A DNA stretch of 64,000 nt from Seminavis robusta (Eukaryota; Bacillariophyta; Bacillariophyceae; Naviculales; Naviculaceae): contig CAICTM010000316.1 in the NCBI GenBank assembly GCA_903772945.1, positions 1 through 64,000 on the forward strand, read 5' to 3'. Positions within the stretch are counted from its first letter, which is position 1. The number at the start of each line of letters is the position of its first letter. The notes under the pieces were generated by a model that worked only from the letters and a program-made list of their open reading frames with translations, was not told the origin of the DNA and did not search any database. Shown here piece after piece: positions 30,901 through 40,590 of the stretch. The translations under genes were made by a program, and so were the position numbers.

Positions 30901-32652
30901 GACTCGGGCAGTAGCGAACAAAAAGAGAAGGCAGACGAACCACCTGAGGCAACCAAGGAAGCGCCAAAGGAAATGAATGGTCTGGTCGCGGCAAGCGCCA
31001 GCGCAGTAGTTAGCACGGCTGCGGGTGTCGATCCCGATGTCGTGAAGAAGTTCGAGGACACCATCGCAAAGCTGGAATCGCAGAACGAGGTTCTTCAGTC
31101 AACGTGCGATCAACTGAAAAAGGAAATTGAATCACTGGAGAAAAAAGAGCAACCCGGAAAGAAGGGCGGCGACGGGCAATCGCAAAATGCTGATGCTTTG
31201 CAGTCACAGAATGATGCGTTACAAGCAACGTGTGACCAGCTTCGAAAGGAAATTGATGATATGCAGAAGAAGGAAACAACGAGCGATCAACTCAAAAAGG
31301 AGATTGAAGAAATGGAAAAGAAATGCAAGGACCTGCAAGAGGAAAACGACACGCTTGACGAAAAGAACACTTCACTCCAAGCCACTTGCGACGAATTGAC
31401 AAACTCGTTGAAAGAAGCTGAGCAGAAGAGCGGCAAATTCGACGAACTTAAGGAAGCCAATAGCGAGCTGAAGAAGGAGTACGAGGAGCTCCAAGACGAG
31501 CACAAGTCTCTAGAGGAAAATTGTAGCTCCCTGCAAAAGAAGACCACAACGCTAGAGGCCACAAGCAACAATCTGAAAGAGGAACTGGAGACGTTGCAAG
31601 AAACAGTAGAAGATCTCGAGCGCCAAAACGCAGAGCTGGAGGAGGAACTCAAGGCAGCCACAGAAGAAAAAGACTCTGTCGCAAAAGAGTTTGCTGACTT
31701 CCAGGCCGCAACAGGAATCAAGGAGAAGCGTTTCTTGAAGAGTTTGGATTCCATGACTTCCAAGAAAGAAGCTGCCGAAGAAGAGCTGGCTGAACTCAAA
31801 AGTGGAACCGAAACCGAGACGGCCAAACTGAAGGAAGAAAACCAACAACTGACTGAGAAGGTTTCAACTCTGGAAGCGTCTGCTGCCGAAAACGAAAGCA
31901 GGGTGGCAACGGCCAAGAATATGTTGGACAGCTTTGGAGCGAAACAGAAGGAAATCGAAGCTCTTCAGGCCAAGGTAACCGAGCTCGAAGCAGGGCAGGG
32001 TCAAGCCACTCCTTTAAACCCATCGCCTATGGAAGGTGTCACAGAAGAGAAATCTGACAAAGCAGGCAGCCGTACGCCAACTCGAGAGCGTTCCCCAACC
32101 AGAGAGAAATCAGAGAGAAAGGATAGATCAGAAAAATCACCGCGACGTCCGGATGAAAAAGAGAGACATGATGACAAACGCCGATCCGACAGGGATAAGA
32201 TGGGACGGTCCGAAAAGCGTGAAAGGGACAAAGAAGGAGACAAAATGGGCGATTTCTCGAAGAAGAGCGATCACTCGAAGAAGAGAGACGGCAAGGAGAG
32301 AGAACGGGACAAGGACAAGGAGAGACGCGATCGCCACGACAAGGATCGACGTCGAGAGAAGGACCGGCATTCATCTTCCAAAGATTCCGAAAACAAAGAC
32401 CGGCCGAAAGACGAACGAGGCAGTAAAGATCGAGAACGACGCGATAAGGACGGAAAGGAGAGGTCATCTCGAGACAAAGATAAGGACAAGGATCGCGAGA
32501 GACGTCACCGCGATGGCAAGGATCGAGATCGAGATCGTGATCGTGGCGGCGATAGGAAAGATCGCGAGAAGGATGGAAAATCGTCAAGAGACAAGGACAA
32601 GGACAGGGAACGAAGGAAAGAAAAAGAGAGGCGGAGTACGAAGCCCCGTTGA
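24961..32652 (+). CDS. Giant multi-C2 protein with coiled coil and mixed-charge tail
   Basis: Intronless; 2,563 residues from 24961 (2,687 if the in-frame ATG at 24589 is used). I prefer 24961 because M-N-W-F-S-G resembles M-S-F-F-F-G of the other giant and the longer head is low complexity. Order: three LYxxGT motifs (residues about 29-65, 90-125, 160-195); nine C2-like domains; acidic and Ser/His-rich linkers; a fourth LYxxGT motif (about 1935-1970); a coiled coil (about 2025-2345); and a 190-residue tail of K-D/R-E/R-D/K-E-R repeats. The C2 domains are copine-like (Y-R-S-E-H, N-P-E-W-K, D-W-E, M-G-F-F-E-T). Domains 3-7 keep S-D-P-F and the later Asp residues of Ca2+ sites; 1 and 2 do not. 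Such domains bind membranes or partners, often with Ca2+. No catalytic domain is present, so a scaffold role is inferred. Confidence 0.8.
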   Translation: MNWFSGAAKKKAEEDAAKAAAAQKTMEAEIRQLYEIGTQREALEGMFSKEDVDRVVEQIDKERALLAMLEAEQKAEDEKKAKEKAERMREIRELYEAGTQAAMLEQLHDPGEVQEVVEIMEKEKAEEEAAAAQAAAEEAAAAKAEDSDHDMTEEERAEMIEDIKSMLRTNTKMKTIESLFKTRYIEEGQRILKKERVQEQAKEIEKAVAGIQPHSKLVLHLKGLDDLDVARPVFHIACESKDGAWKVIHKSQPFSEDDNAWPTSKIRLEKILEDRATTSSATVRIKLLEEQGDDGRFLAVGHVDTTVPELLKRAIQQKDLDEAGGDDQEEEQEKLALDIQDRKHNTVASLIVAEASVYTHQETSEEKNAKNKINKSLAKLGQESKLLLSLRAVNTEELGDAELQAFMQVETQSKPRGPWEVQYTSEHIDIDNTLEWKPAKLSCRSVLWEGGRLSPLRISMMDWNDGKTPNTLGSFVATLDELLWRSESNKVSSKTLDDEDRMFPCIDEDNDDEYASIIVQEASILEMSAEEKALRADITERLENLEEHSRLHITLKGVDLKAMKEGMFGNYSDPFFEVSGLGSNGWNTVYTSETINDNVNPEWKQGRLSFDKLLDCGDSATMIRIILMDAEENGDHRRIGFLDTTLFDLLLCSESSIAASAMADDLPFTCIDESGQSIGSIIVVDADIVGESTEEKKSRAEIAEMLSTIDEYSALVLYLKGTDLVNMDGLLGVSDPFYVVLSRGDSDGQWERVYRSEHIDDNQSPVWGRARISLKKLLKGDVNKKLRIEMYDWQESESHQAMGWFHTTLNELLWRSKTNAAAKAVGEDEPFVCRDGADAVYGSIMVDSAKVVTENAAEKEARKEIVQTLEQMDEYTRLRFTMRGTNLVNMDGFLGVSDPFFELKTQDDEGEWTTVFKSNHIVDNHEPLWLAATIPIQKLLRGQVNRTIRVTMTDWQEDGAHQPMGFFETNLLEFLWFAESNKAAVSLGEHRTFLCRDGNDNQYGSLAIVDAAVVMDSPEESEGRKMIKSHLEKVQEGSNLTVELKGKDLANVEGMWGCSDPFVEFAAKTESGEWQTIYRSEHVENNLNPEWKPAIIPLAALLKGDIDRDLKVSLFDWESSGNHQTMGYFETSIQELLWRSQTNEASKTPMSERSFVAKADDGEVFGNIIVASASLDTLEKIVVNMKKEIPDNGANAHAETSDSMEPIMPAGSELLLTMKGVNLENVEGWFGCSDPFFTVSVAADDLSVKKEWQRIHKSEYLENSLNPEWKQAAISMDSLKGNDIDACLLISVFDWEENDEHNPMGFFETSVRDLLKHAEAFSADDSRVAESMYTLRDADGKEYGTIVITGANMKKPPPPKQAEPPEVIPDPVPPTPESSDKVNTESTPMNGSETNTPKAEPEKDSDIIYGDVDLSDSFSSGSHSGGEDDGSHGDDGSFISERTGDYSRDGDDFSGDGSDRGDDDQDGGEPIPPGLKKLHEGSELTLSLMGAELGGSQGCDFPFYEIDVLLEGDDDSWDNVYASEHLEPDMPIIWKPASIPLDFLMDGTFDRVLRISLFDWDESGDNAFIGDFETTVPELLNRVETGKEVIYILEDEDGNEQGDMTVLAAVLVVPEPEKVMCLTLEGKDLAHCSNPFFEVLEQDAGDWKPVYRSDHVKDTSPRWPRSIVGVGEDMDRPMRISLFDWSKDGDHEHLGDFETTANDLLDMGLDGGSSKFFVKDDSGELIGKVFVREAYLEDKDKVADDHQETTNADNESVAESFVSGQDMDDASAISRDRSEVSSRHSGGPSEASFSGTDNEPSQSNHDGSEKQMDIDEDSVHSGSAMDEDHGSVSPSEASTSHREGTSNHESFSHSVASAHSGGKPGHGSARSFSQSGHSGHSDGGDKHDDSQVDHSPAPSVRSEVSRSSRQSSHHSEHDSSASSIDPEKKRRQTLMDIRGLYEAGTPPETLEQMFSPADVAEVAAMVEKDKSSGEADDKSVDSGSSEQKEKADEPPEATKEAPKEMNGLVAASASAVVSTAAGVDPDVVKKFEDTIAKLESQNEVLQSTCDQLKKEIESLEKKEQPGKKGGDGQSQNADALQSQNDALQATCDQLRKEIDDMQKKETTSDQLKKEIEEMEKKCKDLQEENDTLDEKNTSLQATCDELTNSLKEAEQKSGKFDELKEANSELKKEYEELQDEHKSLEENCSSLQKKTTTLEATSNNLKEELETLQETVEDLERQNAELEEELKAATEEKDSVAKEFADFQAATGIKEKRFLKSLDSMTSKKEAAEEELAELKSGTETETAKLKEENQQLTEKVSTLEASAAENESRVATAKNMLDSFGAKQKEIEALQAKVTELEAGQGQATPLNPSPMEGVTEEKSDKAGSRTPTRERSPTREKSERKDRSEKSPRRPDEKERHDDKRRSDRDKMGRSEKRERDKEGDKMGDFSKKSDHSKKRDGKERERDKDKERRDRHDKDRRREKDRHSSSKDSENKDRPKDERGSKDRERRDKDGKERSSRDKDKDKDRERRHRDGKDRDRDRDRGGDRKDREKDGKSSRDKDKDRERRKEKERRSTKPR
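25599..30090 (+). repeat. Nine tandem C2-like modules (about 165 codons each for the first seven)
   Basis: C2 cores start near 25599, 26104, 26599, 27094, 27580, 28068, 28588, 29398 and 29812. The first seven are spaced 162-173 codons apart. Each unit has a C2 core of about 110 residues, a strand like Y-G-S-I-I-V and a helical linker with E-E-K/S-x-x-R. Domains 8 and 9 follow an acidic Ser/Asp-rich insert and are closer together. DNA similarity between units is low, so the array is old. Confidence 0.75.
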
Positions 32653-33572
32653 GATCCATTTGGCTTGCGTCGATGGGTTCCTTCGACACGCCTTTACGGA
32701 TGCTGCATTGCCGGTGTGTTGCAACTGCCAAAATGAATGCGACAGTGGCGATGACTCTGTGTGTAGCTTGCAATCATATTGCCGCTTGCTGTGCGGGAAC
32801 GTCTTGCGCCCTATTGCCGCTGCGGCCCCAAGCTTGTTCTGGCCAATTGCGGTACGGTGCAATGAAAGGAACATCTCGGAACAAGTGGACTTGAGATGAG
32901 GGGTCGCTGATACGCTTGATTCTACTCGTCATTTTGCGCTGCCTTGCTCGTACTGCCATGTAATGAGAAACTAGTACCGTATCGGCATTTTGTGCCAAGT
33001 ACATGTACTTCCGAGTAACGTATGGTTAAGTGATGGCTTCCCGCTAGTAGCTAGATTCTCTTAGCTATGGCTGAGAACATAGTTTCCTCATGCACACTAC
33101 TGTTCCGAGGCAGCAGCAGCAGCCCAACCCAGCAATACCGGTATGTCCTTTAGAGCTTTGATGCGTCACATAGTCTTAATAATAGGGTATTTGCAATTTT
33201 ATTTTTCTCTGTCACTCCTTTGTACAGTACAAAAAATCTGGCTCTGCCGACGTGAGAGGGATATTAGTACGACGAGGAGTACTACTGGTACAGCCTAGCC
33301 GGCATGGTGACGCTGGGAGGTGGAGGGGAGTACAACTTCGCAAGGACTGGCTGGCTGGTCGGTCCACCGTAGCAAGAGTTGATTTTTCCCTTGGCTTATG
33401 GGATAATTCGTCAGCGTATTGGGGACGCGGTGCGTAACAGTTCTAGATCTCGATACTAGGCTACTCAGATATTATATGCCGCTGGGAAGTCCCCAGCATG
33501 ATATCGTATCCCTAAAGTAAACGCATTCTAGACTAGTGGTGTCATCCATCCCCACCTCTTCGGTCGATCACA
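32653..33572. other. Convergent spacer
   Basis: About 920 bases between the stop of the C2 giant and the stop of the minus-strand membrane protein. A short CAG run lies at about 33112-33121. No gene or larger repeat seen. Confidence 0.45.
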
Positions 33573-34803
33573 TCAATCCAGCAACTTCTTACTACTCGTT
33601 GTATCCACGGCAACCCGGACGAAGATCCCACTTCCCATTCGATTCACCCAGGCCATCGCTACATCCTCCCATTTCTCTGGTGCTTTTTTGGCCAGTGTAA
33701 AGACAGGGACATAATGCCTCAAAATACCTTGTCCCAGCAGTACATGGCGACTGACCAGAAAAGCAAGGCCATAGGGGTTTGTGTGGCACCATGAAACAAA
33801 GTTCCAAAGAATAGGTATCTGAGTGAGCACCACAATGAAAGCGGTGCTGATAGCCCAAGTCAGGAACTTGGAGTAACGCAATGTAATGCGAAGGTAGGTT
33901 GTCAACAAGTGCACTGCAGCCACAACCGTTACGCGCTTCATGTTGTCGTGTACAGCCAAAGAGACACCAGCGTATCGATTCCAATGCAAGAGATTTCCAA
34001 GCAAGAAGATGTACATTGGTGTAGCCAATTGCAGAATGTAGGCACGATGATACGTCAACGATTGGATCTTCCCCTTTCGAACCAGTGTCATGAGCAAGGG
34101 CGCCCCTTGAATGGCCAGAAGAGTAGCCCAGGGAGTGGCGGGATCTTCGGAAATGCAGGAAAGTGCAGCAGCAAATTGTTTCATGGCATAGATGTACTTG
34201 ACATTTTGCTGCATCTCGGGTGTAATGCAGGTGGGGTAGGGCATGGCGTTGGTCTTAAGACAAAGATGGGTGAGATATGGGCGAGACATGGTTGCGCAAA
34301 CATGCATGTAATGCGAGCTGCAGCAAAAGTGCGGGGTATCAACCTACCGTGCGTTTCTCGGTGCAACCATGCTTCTGGGTGATCCAGTCTGCAGCATAAC
34401 ACGTTGCCAACACCAAAGCCAGCTTGGCAAAAAAGTTCAAAAGGAGTTGCTGTGGCCACAATCCGTAGAGTGAAATCAAACTGCCGACCACCCCTCGGGT
34501 GGCAAAGGTGATGCTGTGCAGGCGAAATTCGGTCCAAATCATGGGGGATGAGTAGTTTCGCGTCTTGGGAAGAGGTAGCAGCAAACTGGACCAACTCAAG
34601 ATGGCATGGAGGACCACACAAATGGCATCCCAGTGCACTTTGTCTGGACTGCAGAGGCCATCGTTTGCATGGTGCACGGAACAAAATACGAAACCCCGAA
34701 TCAAAGCTCCATAGAGGAAACGATACAGAAAGTGCAGGAGCACAAAGAGTCCCAAGATCTTGTGGATGTGGAAGGGATCATGGTGCGTAAACAACTTTGC
34801 CAT
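33573..34803 (-). CDS. Multi-pass membrane protein of unknown family, two exons
   Basis: Exon 1 is 34803-34348 and exon 2 is 34253-33573, with a 94-base phase-0 intron starting GTAGGT and ending TTAAG, giving 378 residues. An alternative acceptor at CTGCAG just upstream breaks the frame. The protein has about seven hydrophobic segments, including a first one near residues 13-40 after H-H-D-P-F-H-I-H-K-I-L, pairs in the 60-150 range, and the last near 275-305. His residues cluster at the N-terminus and in exon 1 (V-H-H-A-N-D-G, V-H-W-D). That is compatible with, but does not prove, a metal-binding or desaturase-like membrane enzyme. No family is recognised, so the function is left open. Confidence 0.6.
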
Positions 34804-35379
34804 CGTGCAACCTTTAACCTTTCACAAGTACGACTGTACTGGACAGGTGATTTATTTCTTCGAAAACGTTTGCTTTTTACGTGCTTTTCAGGGAGTGCTG
34901 AGAAAGCTTATTGCCAGAGTGCAGAACACCAGAATTTCGAATAGTGAGCAAGTCGTCCTCCTTTTCCGTTGCGGTTATGTAGAAAAACTGCTCACTTAGA
35001 GGATCGCTTCTTGATTTCTGTTTTACTTATGCAAAATTGGAGCTCAAAAAAGCTGATACTCGAATGCTTGTAAAAGGTAAATCAGCGGGCTCGAAAGGGC
35101 TATTTCTATAGCTGGCAAAGCTGCCAAGCCTCGTAAGGAGCGGCACCGGATCTTATACGGTACGGACGGGGGTTAAAGTTTGTGGATAAGTTGATACAAA
35201 GTCAAGGGGGGTTTACAGTATGACATAGGTATATGCGGAAGGGCGTGTATGGTAAAAATTGGGTGACCAGCAGGGATGGTGGGGGCTGAAATAGATATCC
35301 GATGGAAGGGTGGTTCCGACTGAACGCCAGAGAAACCAAAGCATTCACATGAAATCGAACCAAGTTAATTGCAGATTCC

Positions 35380-35430
35380 ATTATGGCGACAGATTTCATT
35401 ATGGCGACGGATTTCATTATGGCACCAGAT
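35380..35430. repeat. 18-base tandem repeat
   Basis: Units of ATTATGGCGACRGATTTC at 35380 and 35398, with a third, diverged and incomplete unit from 35416. Simple tandem array in a spacer. Confidence 0.8.
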
Positions 35431-35551
35431 GGCCAAAACCGCCACATTTGCAATCCAAAGCATGGGGAACACTGAAGAGACCGGCGCAACCACCACGAGA
35501 GCAGGAAGAGCTGGACGATGCGGCAATCAATCCCCAGGCTAATTGTGAGGG

Positions 35552-35640
35552 GAGACTGTTTTGGAGATTATCAAAGCTTAGGAGACTTTCATTTGAAATT
35601 AGGAGACCATTTGGAGATTATCAAAATTTAGGAGACTGTT
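35552..35640. repeat. Imperfect direct repeat pair
   Basis: Two roughly 38-base units share TTTGGAGATTATCAAA and are bounded by AGGAGACT motifs. Outside them GTGAGG (left) and CCTCAC (right) form a short inverted pair, so this could be the remnant of a small fold-back element, but the arms are too short to be sure. Confidence 0.6.
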
Positions 35641-36162
35641 CCTCACATTTTACTGATTGGCCTATCGTCCTGGGGGGCGGGGTAAGACCGTACCAGGGAA
35701 AGAGAGCATCACACCATTCGAGCTGAGAGTTGGAAGATGCATTAATTTTGGCAATATCGGGCATAACGGCAAGCCAAGAGCCAGTGCAACCACTGCAATT
35801 GAGACGCCATTGATCAGGTGGATCAAGACTGGCTCGATATAGGTCTGGAAAGCTCGAAAGCCTTGGTGTACATAGACTTGATGACGTTTTTTGGCATTGA
35901 AGGACCATTCAGCTGGGGCTGTGCATACCGATAATTCTTTTGAGTACCGTACAACCAATGATTGGAGGTGGGACGTGTTCTATTTAACAAACTGTGAACC
36001 AGTGATGTTAAATGGTTTGTGTTTACCAGTCAAACACTGTGCGGCGACTGTACAATTTCACCAGTATAAACCACGACGCGTAGAAAGCCGGACGGTACTC
36101 TCCGGTACAGCCGTACGTGTTCAATTGACCACTGGATTATAATTACTACGGTACCTGTAGCT

Positions 36163-36186
36163 ACTAGTAACTAGTAACTAGTAACT
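36163..36186. repeat. 7-base tandem repeat (CTAGTAA)
   Basis: Just over three units of CTAGTAA in the promoter-side spacer of the vWD-like gene. Confidence 0.8.
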
Positions 36187-36714
36187 GTTGAGAGTGCGCT
36201 TTGTGGTGAGGTTCGCTTCTTATTTGAATGGCTCGTGAATGAAGCCATACATGCGAACTCTTGATCATTTAATGGAGGATCGTTTGGAAAGGATGGTCGT
36301 GTCACTATTAATGGCTAGCATTAATTGAAACGTCTCACGAATGTACTCTTTGCCTCTTACTGCCTACATGTACAGCTGTCCACCGCATGGTCAGAGTAGT
36401 AGTTTCCGTACCAGTGTGATACTAGCGTCTAGCTGAGAGCTGAGAAGAAAAGAAAGACGCCCGACAAAGAACAGTTTTTCCATGTACATGTACTGCATGC
36501 AGCCTTGATTGGAAAAAGAACAAACTGTACCCGACCAATTGAACACCGGATTGAAATTGCATTCGCGTTCGCATCGTATGATCTATTCCAAGGCAAGGAT
36601 GCATCGGTACCGGGAGCCATCACACACAAAACTCCCACTTCCTTCTCACAATCTCAGTTCTGGAGTCCTCAATTTCACTCCAATTGAATCTTCTACATCT
36701 TACCATTGGCAACC

Positions 36715-38157
36715 ATGAAGTTTTCTTCAAGCATCGCTGGATTTTTGACTCTCATGTCAGTGGCTCACGCTTCTGTCATTCAAGAACAAGAACCCAACAA
36801 CAGCCTTAACACTGCTCAGGTTTGTCCTTGCTCTTGTCATTTATCTAAATCACATGTCCAGTCCCTCACCTTGACCTTGCCCTTCTACTTTGCACTTTGC
36901 AGCCAATCCCTGTCGCTGCCTTTTCTCTTGGATACAATCCTATTATTGCAAACTCTGCTACACTTCCCTGGGTAACCATTGAGGGTACTGGGGATAATAC
37001 TTTTGACTTTTACGCATTTGTGGTCCCCAATGCAGGAATGATTGCTTCCATCTTTGACGTGGACAATACAGGCAACCTTGATTCGTATCTGACTCTGTAT
37101 GACCCAAATGGAAACTACCTTGCAGCCAATGATGATTCCTGGCCCAATATGGATTCTGGGTCAAGTTCGTATTTCGACTCCTACTTGACCTACACCTTCA
37201 CTACTCCGGGCACATACACCATTGCTGTGAGTAACTGTTGTTCTCCTCCACACAATAACCGTGGGAGTTTTGTTCGAAATGGTGCCACATACAAGTTGCA
37301 CATTTCCCTGGGTTATTCGGAAGCACAGCTTCGAGCTGCATATGGTATGGGGGACCCACACTTCAAGGTACGACTAAGAAAACCACACACAACCCAGTTG
37401 AACCTTATCTGTGGACTGAGCCAGCGTTCTCTTCTCCATTTGCAATTAGACATGGATGAATGAGTGGTATGATTTCCATGGAGAGTGTGACTTGGTCTTC
37501 ATCAGCAGCCCCGATTTTGATCAGGGAACTGGCTTGGACATCCACATTAGGACAAAGGGACGCAACCAGTATTCTTACATTGAGTCTGCTGTTGTTCGCA
37601 TTGGGGAGGACACTTTTGAGCTTGGTGAATATGGTGGGTACATGCTGAATGGAATCTCCAATGCTGAGCTGGACAAGTTTGACAGATACACCATCAAGCA
37701 CGAGAAGAAGAGCTCTAAGCAGGATATGTTTGTGATTGAGCTTGGTAGGGGCAAACAGATTGTCCTCCAATCCTTCAAGGACCTTCTTAGCATCAAGACA
37801 GTTGGTGCCTCCCCTTTGGAGTATGAAAACAGCAAGGGTCTTTTGGGGGACTACAAGACTGGCAAGTGGCTTGCCCGCAATGGAACAGCTCTGACAGATG
37901 CCGATGCCTTTGGAAATGAATGGCAGGTTTTGGAAAGTGAGCCCAAGCTCTTCCAAACACACCGTCACCCACAGCATCCTGTCACTTGCAATATGCCTAG
38001 TTTGAAGCAGGTGGGCCGTCGTCGTCGTCTTGGTGAATCCATTGCCCAGACGGCTGCCGAGAAGGTCTGCGAACACTGGGGAGACCAAAAGGATCATTGT
38101 GTCTATGATGTCATGGCTGCTGGAGATTTGGAGCTTGCAGAGGCTGGAGCTTTCTAG
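36715..38157 (+). CDS. Secreted PPC plus vWD-like domain protein
   Basis: Three exons, 36715-36819, 36903-37367 and 37450-38157, all phase-0 GT-AG junctions, giving 425 residues. The signal peptide is residues 1-19 (…V-A-H-A). The mature protein starts with E-P-N-N-S-L-N-T-A, the classic opening of a bacterial-type pre-peptidase C-terminal (PPC/DVUA0089-like) beta domain, which runs to about residue 170 with D-F-Y-A-F, D-S-Y-L-T-L-Y-D and G-T-Y-T-I-A-V. Splicing of exons 2 and 3 then builds G-D-P-H-F-K-T-W and F-H-G-E-C-D-L-V, the entry of a von Willebrand factor type D domain, ending near G-L-L-G-D-Y. The tail has Cys residues and C-V-Y-D-V-M-A-A-G-D. This looks like a secreted adhesive or matrix protein; binding partner unknown. 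Confidence 0.78.
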
Positions 38158-38369
38158 GCAGTGATCATTAGTGAAGCTAGCCACTTCCAGTAGCACGAAA
38201 ATATGCAGCTAGCACTCCTCAAAGCTCGCTGAAGTTGGTGAAACGAAGCTGGAAGAAAAAAAGATGACGACCAAGCTGAAAATGAAGACGGGCTCTTTTG
38301 TCTCTTGTCATCTCATACATACTCCTTGAATAGGCTGCATTGAAGCTAGATATCAAATTTATTTTACTG

Positions 38370-40590
38370 CTATTGTTGCTGAACGGTCTCAGCTTTCTTC
38401 TTTTCCTTGGCCGCGAGTACATCACGCCGGAAAAAGTCCAGTGGAGGAGGGCCCGCCTCAATAGCTCCAGTAGTCGTCAAGTCATTATTGACCACGTACA
38501 AGTCCCAGGGAGCAATCCCAGCACAATCGAGTGCGGCCCAAATCTCTGGCTGAGCTGATTCTGGCGGCAACTTGCCGTCGGGAGTGCAAACCAAACCTCC
38601 CAGGTATTGCTGTCCCACCGCACTTGCTGCGCCTGCGTAGTGGAACACGATCCAAGACAGGTCGTCCGCAACTCCGGCAATCGTCCAGAATTCATTGCTT
38701 GTGATGCCATTGTCCAAGACCGAAAAGTAAAACGTCCCAGGGGTGGGTCCATCCCGAACTTTGTAATGGCGCTACAGTGATAGCGAAAGAAACAATCGTG
38801 GTTGAGAGGACCAAAGCAAGAAGCTTCAAGCCATGCATGCAATCAAACCAGAAGCATAGGACACGTTCGTACCTTGCACCACACGTTCCTTCCATCTATA
38901 CATTCCACACGGAATACTGGATCATACCACATGTCCTTTCCACTGATGCCTTTGTAAAAGATCTAGAGTTGAGAGAGGAATGAGCTGCATTGAGTTCCAG
39001 GAGCCAACATATGGGGAGTAGGCCACACACGGCAGCGTAGCTCGCTAGCGATGCGCCAAGAATAAAGAACGAGGGTACTACGATTTCGAACATACCTGGT
39101 TTTGGGATGGGAACTGATCATATGCGACGTTGGCTCCACACGCGACTACCCAAGACACGTCGAGCCGTTGGCCACCCTGGATTTCATTTCAGAGAGAGTT
39201 GGTGAGGCAAAAATTGAATAGGTAAAAGAGCCATTCACTCTAATGGTGGTTCCACTACTTACAGTCGGTGCATCTTCATCGTCCAAGTGTCCAATCAAGA
39301 TGGCTTGTCCGTCTTGTTTCGTCAATGGTTTCCCTCTCCAGGTTGTAATGGGTGCCACCTTGGGCAACGATGGAATGTCTGCATCACAATTGAAGATGTT
39401 GTTCTTTTGTAGGATACAAAAGCTGAAATCTCGAAGCAGCTCCGATTCATACGAAACAATGGTTCTGTAACTTGCCACTTGGTCGCTGCAACACAACACA
39501 AAAAAAGACAACCATGGTCAGTACACACGAAACAAACCAAAATGACGGTCACAATCTACTGTAGGTAGGACGCAACAACAACGAAACAAACAACGCACCG
39601 CGTATCAATTTCGGTCAATCGATCCAAGCATTCTTTGCATTTTTCATCCTGTACGCATTGGACGACACAGTCTCCACATTTGGATGCCATGGCGGCGAGT
39701 TCTTGTGCATTCTGGATGGGTCCCTTTTCCCATGTGGCATCAATGGAATGTTTGACCCAATCAATGGGTTGTTCGTGTGCTCCGAATTGATTGAAAAATA
39801 GCATAATGGCCACGGCATAATCGTCCGTAGTCCATCGCGCAAAGAGTCCCTGCATTTGTTCCTGCATGCGCTGCGCGGATGCGACCGTCGTCCAGGGCAG
39901 CCATTTCAGGGGTGACAAATCCTCTTGGTGATGTGGTCCCACCATGGGTGTCAGCCGTGATGTTTTGGCACTACCAGTACAATCGATGCCAAAGTGAGCT
40001 TGGTGATTCCGTCGTTCCATTCTGTTTCGTCGTCGATTGTCGAATACGCGTTGCGCAAATTGCAGGTCCTGGTCGGATCGGAGCCCCATGGCAATCACCA
40101 CGTCAAATTCTTCTTGCAGTCTCTTTTGTAATGCTATATCATCACTATTGTTATTAATGTTTGGCGCCAAGATCAGTTCGGTGGTGATCTTGTCGAGCGA
40201 AAAGTGGGTCGTCTTGCGAGCCAATTGTTCCGCCGCATCCCACACGGGAGGACACCCCACGGGAGACTTGTCACCAAATCGAGAAAGCACACTATCGGCG
40301 GCACCTTCGGAGGGAAGCAGGATTGCCACGCTGCCAATCACATCATCGTCACTACTGGTACTTGTTGTTGTTGCCATGAAGACGGTGCCGACATGATGGT
40401 TTCTTCTCAAAGTACTGGTAGTGGTACTGGTAGTAGTAGTGGTGGTGGACGATGAGTCAGCTTGGATGGAGACCTTCCCAAGTGGCGGCAGAGCAAACGC
40501 CTGGACTCTCCCACACCAACCGACGAGATACAACAACGCCACAGCCCAGCTCTTCCGCCACTTTCCTCCACCAAGTCTTGTCATTGGCAT
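38370..40590 (-). CDS. Violaxanthin de-epoxidase-related lipocalin protein, plastid
   Basis: Five exons: 40590-39599, 39485-39263, 39176-39096, 38962-38873 and 38771-38370; all GT-AG with intact phase, giving 595 residues. The head has a hydrophobic signal sequence followed by V-Q-A-F-A-L-P, an ASAFAP-like bipartite signal directing proteins to diatom plastids. Residues 50-290 are less conserved. A Cys cluster (C-G-D-C then C-V-Q-D-E-K-C-K-E-C) resembles the Cys-rich region of VDE. Exons 3-5 give a lipocalin-like domain with V-A-Y-D-Q-F-P-S-Q, W-Y-D-P-V-F-R, G-T-F-Y-F-S-V, W-x-I-A-G-V-A-D-D-L-S-W-I-V-F-H-Y-A-G and G-L-V-C-T-P-D-G. The pattern is closer to VDE-related (VDR) and VDE-like proteins than to true VDE. 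A role in the thylakoid xanthophyll pathway is inferred; enzyme activity is not shown. The longer frame to 40728 has no ATG before 40590. Confidence 0.75.

Larger units (their letters stand above)
34804..36714. other. Long divergent spacer with short tandem repeats
   Basis: About 1.9 kb between two genes read away from each other. It holds three short repeats, listed separately, and palindromic GTAC/CTAG clusters. Short frames overlap the repeats and are not called as genes. Confidence 0.5.
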
